From contig NZ_CP039451.1 of the NCBI RefSeq assembly GCF_004843725.1, positions 3,106,001 to 3,170,000 of the forward strand: DNA of 64,000 nt. Reading direction: 5' to 3'. Positions 10,168-20,700 of this stretch are shown piece after piece; the first letter of the stretch is position 1, and each line of letters begins with the position of its first letter. Both the position numbers and the translations under genes were made by a program. This DNA is from Psychroserpens sp. NJDZ02. GTDB taxonomy: Bacteria > Bacteroidota > Bacteroidia > Flavobacteriales > Flavobacteriaceae. The notes under the pieces are model-generated. The model was given only the letters and a program-made list of their open reading frames with translations. It did not search any database and was not told the DNA's origin.

Positions 10168-10498
10168 GTTATAAGGAAAAAAAATATAGGGCATTTGTCG
10201 TTTTGGCTATAGGTGTATTGATAAGTTTTGCAATTGGGGTTTATTTTGTGAAAATAAATCGAATGTCATAATACATTAAGGAATAAGACAAGCAAAATGC
10301 AGCGTTTAATCAATTGGCAAATCTACATGAGGATATTCACGTAGTAGTAAGTCGTTTTTTAAGCGTAATGTTTATGATTAATTCGGTTTATTGATTTAAT
10401 TAAATTATCTTTTTCCTTTTAAACCGTTTCCCTGTTAGTAAAAGTGGGCTTTGGTTGCAGACTAATAACCAATGTAAAATGAAAAACGTTATCTTTTT
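10168..10498 (+). other. intergenic region with an out-of-frame transmembrane tail
   Basis: From the end of the preceding gene to 10271 another frame stays open and encodes about 30 residues including VVLAIGVLISFAIGVYF, a good membrane helix, but has no start codon. It is best read as the shifted C-terminus of the 8656 gene. From 10272 to 10498 nothing is recognised; it must contain the promoter of the PAS kinase. Confidence 0.45.
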
Positions 10499-13400
10499 AT
10501 GAGTAAATTGAACAATCACTTAATAAAAGAACTACAAGAAATATATGGTTTTTCACGCAGTTTTATAGAGTCATTGCAAGATGGTTTATTGATTATTAAC
10601 CTTGAAGGGGAAATAATAATAGGGAATACCGCTATAAGTCAAATCACAGGTTTTGATAAGGATGAAATTATAGGAGCTAATGTTCCTTTTCCTTTTTGGC
10701 CAGAAGAGTGTCATGATAAATACAAGGGGCTTTTTAAAGATCTATCCCAAGGTGAAATAAAAAAAGAGAATATTGTAGTTTACAAGCATAAAGATCAAAC
10801 GCGTTTTAAGGCGTCCATGTTTTTTGCGAGTATTAAAAATAACCAGAATCAAGTTATGGCCTACATAGCTGTTGTAGAAGATATTTCTAAAAGGGAAATA
10901 TATACACCTAACGCAGAGTCTTATAATCAGGATATTTTTTCGGTTTTAAATTATAAAAAAAAATATCTAGAGATTTTAAGTGAAAAAAAAATAACATTTC
11001 AATTAGAGAACACATTAGATAGTATTTCTGATGGCTTTATTTCTTTAGATACTAATTGGTGTTACACCTATATAAATAAAAGCGCAGCAAAATTTTTAGG
11101 AAAAACGCCAGAGATGTTAATAGGTAAACATATTTGGACGGAGTTCCCTGAAGGGGTAGGGCAGTCTTTTTATAAAGCGTATTATAAAGCTTTTGAAACT
11201 CAGGAAACAGTCTACTTTAATGATTATTATGAGCCTTTAGAGAAATGGTTTGAGAATAAAATATATCCATCTCCTGCAGGAATAGCGATTTATTTTAATG
11301 ATATTACTGCTCTAAAAAAAACAGAAGCACTTTTAGATAAAAGCGAAAAAAACTTAGAAAATATAATTAATAATATTGGAGATCCTGTTTTTGTAAAAGA
11401 TGATCAAAGTAGGATGCTTATTATTAATGATGCTTTTTGTAAAATGTTTAAAATTTCTAGAGATCAACTTTTAAAAAAGTCTATGCCTCATGATGTGTTT
11501 TCGGAAGATTGGGAGAAATTTATAGCTATCGATAAAAAAGTACTTGAAACCGGCGTTGAAAATTTATCAGAAGAAAGTTTTGCATTAGAAGGACATGAAA
11601 AGCAAATAATTTCTACTAAAAAAGTTAGATTTATTGATGATCAAGGCGCTAAGTTTGTAATTGGTACGATACGAAATATTACAAAAGAGAAAAAAGCAGA
11701 CGCTAATAGTCAAATGTTATTGTCCTTGATAGAAACTAATAATGATTTTATTGGCTTAGCGACATTAGAAGGTGATCCTCTCTATTTAAACACGAGTGGT
11801 AGGCAATTAATGGGTTTAGAAAAGGATGAAAAAATGCCAGAGTCTATTGCTCAGTTTTTTCCTGAAGCGTATAGGGATATAATTGCAAATGAACATATGC
11901 CTAGTATTTTTGAAAATAATAGATGGAGCGGAGAGACAAACTTTAAAAATTTTATCACGGGAGATTTTATTCCTATTGAAATGTCTGGTTTTTTAATTAG
12001 AGATACTACAACAAATAAGCCAATAGCATTAGGTGTTGTTGCAAAGGATATTACAACACGTAAAGAGGCTGAACAGAAATTAATAAAAAGTGAACAGTTA
12101 TTTAAGCGATTAACGTCTAAAGCCCCAGCAGGGATTTTTCAAACAAATACCGAGGGGTCTTGTAATTATGTAAATCAAAGATGGGCTGATTATGCAGGAC
12201 TATCGTATCAAGACGCTATGGGTTATGGATGGGCAACAACAGTACATCCAGACGATAAAGAACGGATTGTAGTGGAGTGGGAGAAATACATGTTGTCAGA
12301 AGAGAATGAACTTGAAACGGAATTTAGATTTTTACATAAAAATCAAAAGGTAACGTGGGTATCGGTAAAAACGGTAGGAACTTACGATGCCGACAACAAG
12401 TTGTATGGGTATATTGGAATGGCTCTTGATATTACAGAGCGTAAAGAAGCAGAAGCAAAATTAATAAAAAGTGAACAATTATTTAGACGACTATCTTCCA
12501 ATGCACCAGTAGCCATTTTTCAAACAGACAAAGAAGGTGCTTGTAACTATGTTAATGAAGAATGGATGCGATTTTCTGGGCTTACTTTTGCTGAAGCCTT
12601 AGATTTTGGATGGTCAGAGGCTATACATCCAGAAGATAAAGAGCGAGTTATTTCTGAATGGCAGAAGTCTGTTGCTACAGAATCGGAGTTTATATTGGAT
12701 TATAGATTTCTTCATAAAAATGGTAAGGAAACCTATTTATCTGCAAAAACGACAGGTTTGTACGATGTTAATAATCAGTTATATGGTTATGTAGGAATGC
12801 TTATGGATATCACAGAACGTAGGGTGGCAGAACAAAAATTAATCAAGAGCGAAAAGTATTTAAATAATATTATTAATGCTATTGGAGATCCTGTTTTTGT
12901 TAAAGATGATAAGAGTCAATTAATACTTGTTAATGATGTGTTTTGTTCCATTTTTGGTTTGTCTAAGGCTGATGTTATAGGAAAAACACTCTTGGGAAAT
13001 AGGTCCACGGATGCCAGAAAAAGAGTGTTGGATAATGAAAAGGAATTGCTGCTGACAGGTATTGAAAGTATTACGGAAGAAACTATAAATTTGAATACAA
13101 ATAAGGACGATATTCGAATTATTTCTACAAAAAAAACACGATTTATAGATAGTAGTGGTGCTAAATTTATAATAGGAGTCATCAGAGATCTTACTGAAAG
13201 TAAAAAAGTAGATGAAGAAATTAGGATGGCGCATCAACGTCTTACAACACATTTAAATAATTCACCTTTAGCTATTGTAGAGTGGGATAAGGATTTTGTT
13301 ATTAGCAGTTGGTCTGAACAGGCTAAAAAAATATTTGGTTGGGACGCGTCAGAAGCGATAGGGAAACAATTGATTGATTTAAATTTAGTTTATAAAGAAG

Positions 13401-14770
13401 ACATCCCTTCTACAGATGTTATTTCTGAGCAATTAAGGAGCGGTAAAGTTAAAAGCAATACGATTATTAACCGCAATAACACTAAAGAAGGTAAGGTTAT
13501 TTATTGCCAGTGGTATAATTCTGTTTTACAATCTAGCGATGGTAAAGTAGAAACAGTATTATCTTTGATACAAGATGTTACAGACAGTAAGATAGCCGAA
13601 GAAAAGTTAATAAATAGCGAACAATTATTTAAACGATTATCATCTCACGCACCAGTTGCCATTTATCAATCAGATAAAGATGGTGTGTGTAATTATGTGA
13701 ATGAAGAATGGTTAAAATATTCTGGTCAAACATTTAATGAGTCTTTAGGTTTTGGATGGTCAAATGCAATACATCCACAGGATCAAGACCGCGTTATGGA
13801 AGAGTGGAAACAAGCAGTTGCTACAGAGACGGATTTGATTTCAGACTTTAAGCTATTAAATAAAAACGGGGAAACATTATGGTTGTCTGCTAGAACAACT
13901 AGTTTGTATGATCTTAACAATAAATTATATGGTTATATAGGGACACTTGTTGATATTTCTGATCGTAAAAATTCAGAAATGGAATTAGAAAAATACAGAA
14001 ATAATTTAGAACAGTTAGTAAGATCTAGAACATCAGATTTAGAAAAAGAAAAGATTAAAGCGCAATCTGCAGACTTAATGAAATCAGCCTTTTTAGCAAC
14101 TATGTCACATGAGTTAAGAACACCAATGAATTCTATTATAGGCTTTACAGGAATCTTATTAAAAGAATTGGCAGGACCATTAAATAACGAGCAAAAAAAG
14201 CAAATTAAAATGGTTAAAAACAGTGGAGAGCATTTACTACGTTTGATAAATGACGTTTTGGATATTTCTAAAATAGAAGCAGGTAAATTAAAGGTGACTT
14301 TTAATCCGTTTAATTATTTAGAATCTTTAGAAAAAATTACGGCATTTTTGTTACCCCAAGTCTCAGGAAAAGGACTAACGTTAACAACGCATATTTCAGA
14401 AATGGAAGTGATACTTGATAGTGATCAAGGAAGAGTAGAGCAAGTATTATTAAATTTACTCTCTAACGCTATTAAGTTTTCAAATGAAGGTACAATTATT
14501 ATAAAAGTTGCAGTAGTAAATCAGTTGCTTGTGACACAAATTGTCGATCAAGGAATTGGTATACAATCAAAAGATATTAATAAATTATTTATACCTTTTG
14601 CTCAACTTGAAACAGGGTCCAATAGTAAACAAGAAGGAACAGGGCTTGGATTGTCTATCTGTAAAAATTTGGTTGAAAAACTAGGAGGAACCATTGAAGT
14701 GCAAAGCGAAATAGGAAAAGGAAGTAATTTTACATTTAAATTACCACTATCATATTCTAATAATAAATAA
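10499..14770 (+). CDS. cytoplasmic histidine kinase with about nine PAS domains
   Basis: A 1423-residue protein without membrane helices. About nine PAS domains span residues 10-1160; three (beginning near 530, 655 and 1037) are close copies with SEQLFKRL..AP and a following PAC segment, and two others share NNIGDPVFVKDD. A coiled coil leads to the HisKA domain with ATMSHELRTPMN (phospho-acceptor His 1204), then HATPase_c with LLSNAIKFSN, DQGIGI and GTGLGLSI. No receiver domain is present. The stop is one base before the next gene, which begins with a receiver domain, so the two very probably form a coupled two-component pair. The signals sensed are unknown. Confidence 0.9.
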   Translation: MSKLNNHLIKELQEIYGFSRSFIESLQDGLLIINLEGEIIIGNTAISQITGFDKDEIIGANVPFPFWPEECHDKYKGLFKDLSQGEIKKENIVVYKHKDQTRFKASMFFASIKNNQNQVMAYIAVVEDISKREIYTPNAESYNQDIFSVLNYKKKYLEILSEKKITFQLENTLDSISDGFISLDTNWCYTYINKSAAKFLGKTPEMLIGKHIWTEFPEGVGQSFYKAYYKAFETQETVYFNDYYEPLEKWFENKIYPSPAGIAIYFNDITALKKTEALLDKSEKNLENIINNIGDPVFVKDDQSRMLIINDAFCKMFKISRDQLLKKSMPHDVFSEDWEKFIAIDKKVLETGVENLSEESFALEGHEKQIISTKKVRFIDDQGAKFVIGTIRNITKEKKADANSQMLLSLIETNNDFIGLATLEGDPLYLNTSGRQLMGLEKDEKMPESIAQFFPEAYRDIIANEHMPSIFENNRWSGETNFKNFITGDFIPIEMSGFLIRDTTTNKPIALGVVAKDITTRKEAEQKLIKSEQLFKRLTSKAPAGIFQTNTEGSCNYVNQRWADYAGLSYQDAMGYGWATTVHPDDKERIVVEWEKYMLSEENELETEFRFLHKNQKVTWVSVKTVGTYDADNKLYGYIGMALDITERKEAEAKLIKSEQLFRRLSSNAPVAIFQTDKEGACNYVNEEWMRFSGLTFAEALDFGWSEAIHPEDKERVISEWQKSVATESEFILDYRFLHKNGKETYLSAKTTGLYDVNNQLYGYVGMLMDITERRVAEQKLIKSEKYLNNIINAIGDPVFVKDDKSQLILVNDVFCSIFGLSKADVIGKTLLGNRSTDARKRVLDNEKELLLTGIESITEETINLNTNKDDIRIISTKKTRFIDSSGAKFIIGVIRDLTESKKVDEEIRMAHQRLTTHLNNSPLAIVEWDKDFVISSWSEQAKKIFGWDASEAIGKQLIDLNLVYKEDIPSTDVISEQLRSGKVKSNTIINRNNTKEGKVIYCQWYNSVLQSSDGKVETVLSLIQDVTDSKIAEEKLINSEQLFKRLSSHAPVAIYQSDKDGVCNYVNEEWLKYSGQTFNESLGFGWSNAIHPQDQDRVMEEWKQAVATETDLISDFKLLNKNGETLWLSARTTSLYDLNNKLYGYIGTLVDISDRKNSEMELEKYRNNLEQLVRSRTSDLEKEKIKAQSADLMKSAFLATMSHELRTPMNSIIGFTGILLKELAGPLNNEQKKQIKMVKNSGEHLLRLINDVLDISKIEAGKLKVTFNPFNYLESLEKITAFLLPQVSGKGLTLTTHISEMEVILDSDQGRVEQVLLNLLSNAIKFSNEGTIIIKVAVVNQLLVTQIVDQGIGIQSKDINKLFIPFAQLETGSNSKQEGTGLGLSICKNLVEKLGGTIEVQSEIGKGSNFTFKLPLSYSNNK

Positions 14771-14771
14771 T

Positions 14772-17700
14772 ATGAAGACGATATTAATAGTAGATGATAT
14801 ATTTGAGAATCTTTACTTACTGCGCGTAGTTTTAGATAAAGCAGGGTATAAAGTTATTGAAGCTAAAGACGGTAAAGTTGCATTAGACCAATTAGAAAAC
14901 ACTACAGTGGATTTAATTGTATCTGATATTTTAATGCCCGTAATGGATGGTTACATGTTGTGCCAGGCTTGTAAAAAAGACGAGCGATTTAAAGATATTC
15001 CATTTGTCTTTTATACGTCCACATATACGGAGAAAACAGATGAAGATTTTGCTTTAAAATTAGGAGCTGCTCACTTTTTAAGAAAACCCACAGACCCTGA
15101 TGTCATTTTAGAGTTAATTCAAAAGTTATTGGATGTCGATCATAAGGTGACCATACCTGAAAATAAAGAACAATTTACGGATCAAGAAGTTTTAAAACTT
15201 TATAGTAAACGATTGATTAGTAAATTAGAACAGAAAAATTCAGACTTAGAGAAAGAGGTTTTTGAACGTAAAACGATAGAGCAAAAACTGGTTGACGAAA
15301 ATATAATTTTAGATTTAATAGCAAACAACACTCCCATAAAAAAGGTGTTTAATCACATTATCGATAATTTCCAGTCTCATAACCAGGGTTTAATGGTGGC
15401 TATTAGTTTATTAGATCAAAATGGGACTCATTTAAACCTTATTTCGGCGCCAAAACTCCCAAAAGGATACGGGTTAGCTATTAAAAAATTAGAAATAGGA
15501 AAACAGGTCGGGTCTTGTGGTACTGCAGCATTTACTAAAAAACCAATAATTGTATCAGATATAAGTACAGATAAATTGTGGGTAGATTATAAAGATTTGG
15601 CTTTAAGTCATAATTTAAAATCATGTTGGTCAATACCTATTCTTTCTGAGAAAAAAACTGTTTTTGGGACGTTCGCTATTTATAGTAATGCTATTAAATC
15701 ACCGTCTTTAGAAAATATTAGAGAGTTACACTCTGCAGTCAATTTAGCAAAAATTGCAATTGTAAAGTCTAATATCTTAGAGGAGATTAAGAAAAAAGAA
15801 GAGTCCTATAGGGCTTTAGTTAATCAAGCCAGTGATGCAATTTTAACGTACACCTTTGATGGTCAAATACATGATTTTAATAGAGCAACTCACACAATAT
15901 TAGGATATACTAGTAAAGAGTTTTCAAAATTAAAACTGCAAGATATTATTGTTGGTAATATTATTGAAACTCCAGAAATTTATAATCAAATTATTAAAGG
16001 AATAGCTGTTATTTTTGAAAGACAGTTAATTTGTAAAAATAAGTCTCTTATAGATGTAGAGATTTCTGCAAAAAAACAAAAAGATGGCAGAATATTATCT
16101 ATTGGACGCGATATAACAGAGCGTAAGAAAGATGAAATAAAACTTTTAGAAAGCGAATATAATCTAAGACAATCACAAATAGTCGCTAATATTGGTTCTT
16201 TTACAATGGATCTTATTACAAGGACATGGGAGTGCACAGAGGCGTTAAATAATGTTTTTGGTATTGATGCCTCATTTTCCAGAACAATGAAGAATTGGGG
16301 AAGGATTATTCACTCTGAAGATAGAAGTCAAATGCTGAGTTATTTAGAATATTGTATTCAAAATAACAGGAAAATTGATCGAGAATATAGAGTTGTAAAG
16401 GAGGATACTAAAGCTGTTATTTGGGTCCATAGTATCGGAGAATTTCTTTTTGATGGTAACACAAATCCTGTAAAAATTATTGGAACAACTCAAGATATTA
16501 CAGAGCGCAAACAATCTGTAATAAAATTGCAAGAAAGTGAATTCAATTTAAGACAATCACAAATCGTTGCACGTATTGGGACTTATACTATAGATTTGCT
16601 GTTAAATTCATGGGAAAGTTCTGATATACTAGATGAGATTTTTGAAATTGAAAAAACGTACGTAAGGGATCTTGATGGGTGGCGTGCTATTATTCATCAA
16701 GATCAAAGAGAAAAAGTGATAGCGTATTATAAAGATTGTATTGTAAATAAGAAAAAATTAGATATTGAATATAAAGCAATAACAATAGCTAGTAAAAAAG
16801 AAATTTGGGTACATGCGATTGGAGAATTAGTACTTGATGCTGATGGAGATGTAATCAAAGTAATTGGGACTTCTCAAGATATTACAGAGCGTAAGAAAGC
16901 TGAGGTGAAAATTCAAGAAAGTGAATTTAATTTAAGACAATCCCAAATAGTAGGTAATATAGGATCTTATGCTATAGACTTAGCTTCTATGACTTGGACA
17001 GGTTCTATAGTGTTGTATAGTGTTTTTGGTATCGACCAAACGTATGATAAAACAATGGATGGTTGGGGAGAGCGCATCCATCCTGAGGATAGAGATGAAT
17101 TACGTAGTTATTTAGAAAATTGTATCTCAAATAATTTAAAATTTGATAAAGAATATCGCATTTTAAAGTTTGATACAAAAAAAGAAGTTTGGGTACACGG
17201 TATAGGAGAATTAATTTTAGATAAGGAGGATAATCCTATAAAATTAATTGGTACCATACAAGATATTACTAATCGTAAACAATCAGAGTTAAAATTACAA
17301 GAAAGTGAGTATAATTTAAGGCAGTCTCAAAAAGTTGGTAATATTGGATCGTATACGATTGATCTTAATACCAAGACTTGGGAATGTTCTTCTGTCTTAG
17401 ATAATATTTTAGGTATAGATGCATCATTTGTAAAAAATATCGAAAATTGGAATACTATTATTCATCCTGACGAAAGAAAAGAAATAGAAAAATATTTTAA
17501 GGATTGTATTATAAATCAAGAGAAGTTTAATAAAGAGTATCGCATCATAAAAGTAGACACTAAGGAAATTATTTGGGTGTATGAAATTGGTGAATTAATT
17601 TTAGATAAAGAAGGCAATCCTTCAAAGGTTATTGGTACAAGTCAAGATATTACGGATCGTAAAATAGCAGAAATAAAATTACAAGAGAGTGAATATGACT

Positions 17701-20700
17701 TAAGACAATCTCAAATCGTTGGTAATATAGGGTCTTATAATGTAGATCTACAAGCAATGACTTGGGAAGGGTCGGCGGTATTAGATACTATTTTAGGAAT
17801 AGACAAATCCTATTTGAAAACAGTAAATAGTTGGAATGATCGTATCCATCCAGAGGAGCGGGAAGAAATGTTAAATTATTTTCACGATTGTATATTAAAT
17901 AAATCAAAATTTAATAAAGAATATAGGGTTGTTAAATTAAATACCAAAGCAGAAATTTGGGTACTTGGTATAGGCGAATTGATATTTGACAACGAAGGGA
18001 GGGCAATAAAACTGATAGGTACAATTCAGGATATTACGCTTCGTAAACATTCGGAAATAAAACTTCAAGAAAGTGAAAGATCGTTAAAAGTAGCTCAAAA
18101 AATAGCAAAAACAGGAAGTTTTAATTTAGATATAAAAAAATTAACTGGGGAGACTTCTGATACTTTTAAAGATATTATAGGTGTAGAATATGATGCGATT
18201 ATAGATTTTAATCTTTGGAAATCAATAGTACATCCAGAAGATAAGATTCTTATTAAGGATGGTGTTGTAAAAAGCCAAATGTTCAAACAAAAGTTTGATG
18301 AACAATATCGTATTATAACTAAAGATAAAAAGGAGTTAAAATGGATTCATGGTTTAGGAGAAATCGTGTATGCTAATAGTAAAGCGACTAATTTTATAGG
18401 TACTATTCAAGATATTACGGAGCGTAAAAAAGCAGAAATAGAATTAAAATTAATCAACGAGTTTACGGACAACTTGGTAATGTCCTTGCAAGAAGGATTG
18501 CTGTTACTAGATGTAACAAGTAAAATTATAAAAGTAAATGAATCGCTATGTAATATGTTGGGGTATTTGGAGCAAGAGTTATTAGGGATGACCTTACCCT
18601 ATCCGTTTGTTAAGCCTGAAGATTTGAATAAAATTAATGACATTGAACAAATGTTAACTAAAGGTGAGGCACCCTCATTTCAGTTAGAGTTTATAAGAAA
18701 AAATGGAGTAAAATTTATTGCTTCATTTTTATCAGGTAATATAAAAAACGACTCAGGAGAGATTGTAGCTGTATTTGCAACAGTTAAGGATATTTCCGAA
18801 GATGAAAAATTGAAGGAGACGTTAAAAGACATCGCAATAAAATCTACAGAAAAGAAGGACGTTATATTAAAACTTGCTAATTTAGTGGGGCAAGACTTAG
18901 ACACATCATTAGATGAGATAACAAAACTAGCTGCAAAAACGTTAAATATAAAAAGAGTTGGTGTATGGAGTTTTAACAACGCTAAGAATCAGTTAACCTG
19001 CGAGAAATTATATACATTAGAAGATAGTAAATATAGTTCTGGAGCTGTTTTTAAGTATGAAGATAATCCGGCATATTTTAAAGCGTTAGATCTAAATCAA
19101 ACCATACTAATTTCTGATGCTCAAAATAATAAGATAACAAAACAGTCTTTAAAGAGTTATTTAGGGCCTAATAATATCACTTCTCTTATGGATGTGTTTA
19201 TTAATAGTGCTACAGGATACTATGGTGTTATTTGTTTTGAAAATGTAGGCTTACCCTTAAAACAATGGGCGGCAGAAGATCAAGAATTTGCTACTTCAAT
19301 AGCAAGTATTGTGTCTCTAATATTAGAAAGCACGGAGCGAAAAATTGCAGAAACAGAATTAAGATCCGAAAAAGAATTTTCTGAAAAATTAGTGACATCA
19401 TTAAGAGAGGGGTTGTCTGTAGTTAATTTGGAAGGTGTTCATATAAAAGTTAATCCAGCGTTATGCGAAATGACGGGATTTACTGAAGAGGAATTGGTTG
19501 GTATAAAAGCACCTTTTCCGTATTGGCCACCAGAAGAGTATGATAATATTTATAAAGCATTTGATAACCCATTGCAAAGTTTAGGAGTGGTTAAACATGC
19601 TATTTTGATGCGTAAAAATGGAGATCGATTTCCATGCACGTTATCAGATTCTGTGATTAGAAACAGTGAAGGTAAAGTCATGGCTTATTTTACAACCATT
19701 AATGATATCACAATACGTGTAAAAGCAGAAAATATTTTAAAAGAAAATATTATAAAATCAGACCAAAGAAAAAATACTATAATAGAATTGGCTAATCTAA
19801 TTGGTGAAGATTTTGAGTTGTCATTAAAAAAGATAACAGCAACAGCAGCAACAGCATTAAATGTCGATTTAGTTACAATCTGGGAGTATAAAAAAGAGAA
19901 AACGGAATTGTTGAGCAAACAGTTTTATAATGCGATTAGTCAAGAATATGAAACTGAAGGATTAACTATTAGAAAAAATGATTTTCCGAAGTATTTTGAA
20001 GTCTTTGAGGATCGAAATAGCATAAACATTGCGGATGTTGTCAATAATCCGATAACTAAAGCATTTTCGGAAACCTTCTTTATCCCATTTAATATTTCTT
20101 CACGTATTGACGTTGTAATTTATGGTCGATATAATAATTATGGTATCATTAGTTTTGAAAGTACCACTCCTAAACGTGTGTTTACTAATGATGACGAAAG
20201 TTTTGCAACTTCTATAGCTAGTATTGTATCATTAATGGTAGAGAGTAAAGAGCGGACTTTAGCAGAAAATAAAATAGCCCAAACTAATACGCAGCTTTTG
20301 GAGGCTAATAAAGAGCTAAGTAAATTAAGAAATCAATTAGAACAAGAAAACGTATACTTAAGAAATGAATTAGATTTAGTGTTTAACTATGAAGAAATGG
20401 TCTATGGAAGTGTAGAGTTTAGTAATGTTTTAAACGAAATTGAAAAAGTAGCGCCTACAAAAGCAACCGTTTTATTATTAGGAGAGTCAGGGACCGGAAA
20501 AGAGTTATTGGCTAGAGCATTACACAAAACAAGTCCTAGAAGTAATAAACCATTAATTAAAGTCAATTGTTCTGCAATACCAAGAGAGTTAATTGAAAGT
20601 GAATTGTTTGGCCATAAAAAAGGATCGTTTACCGGAGCGTTTAGTGATAAAGTCGGTAAGTTTGAATTAGCAGATGGGGGAACGTTATTTTTAGATGAAA

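Noticed and set aside
10455..10475. GGGCTTTGGTTGC before the PAS kinase as a sigma54 promoter
   Set aside because: The spacing is one base short and the -24 element lacks TGGCA.
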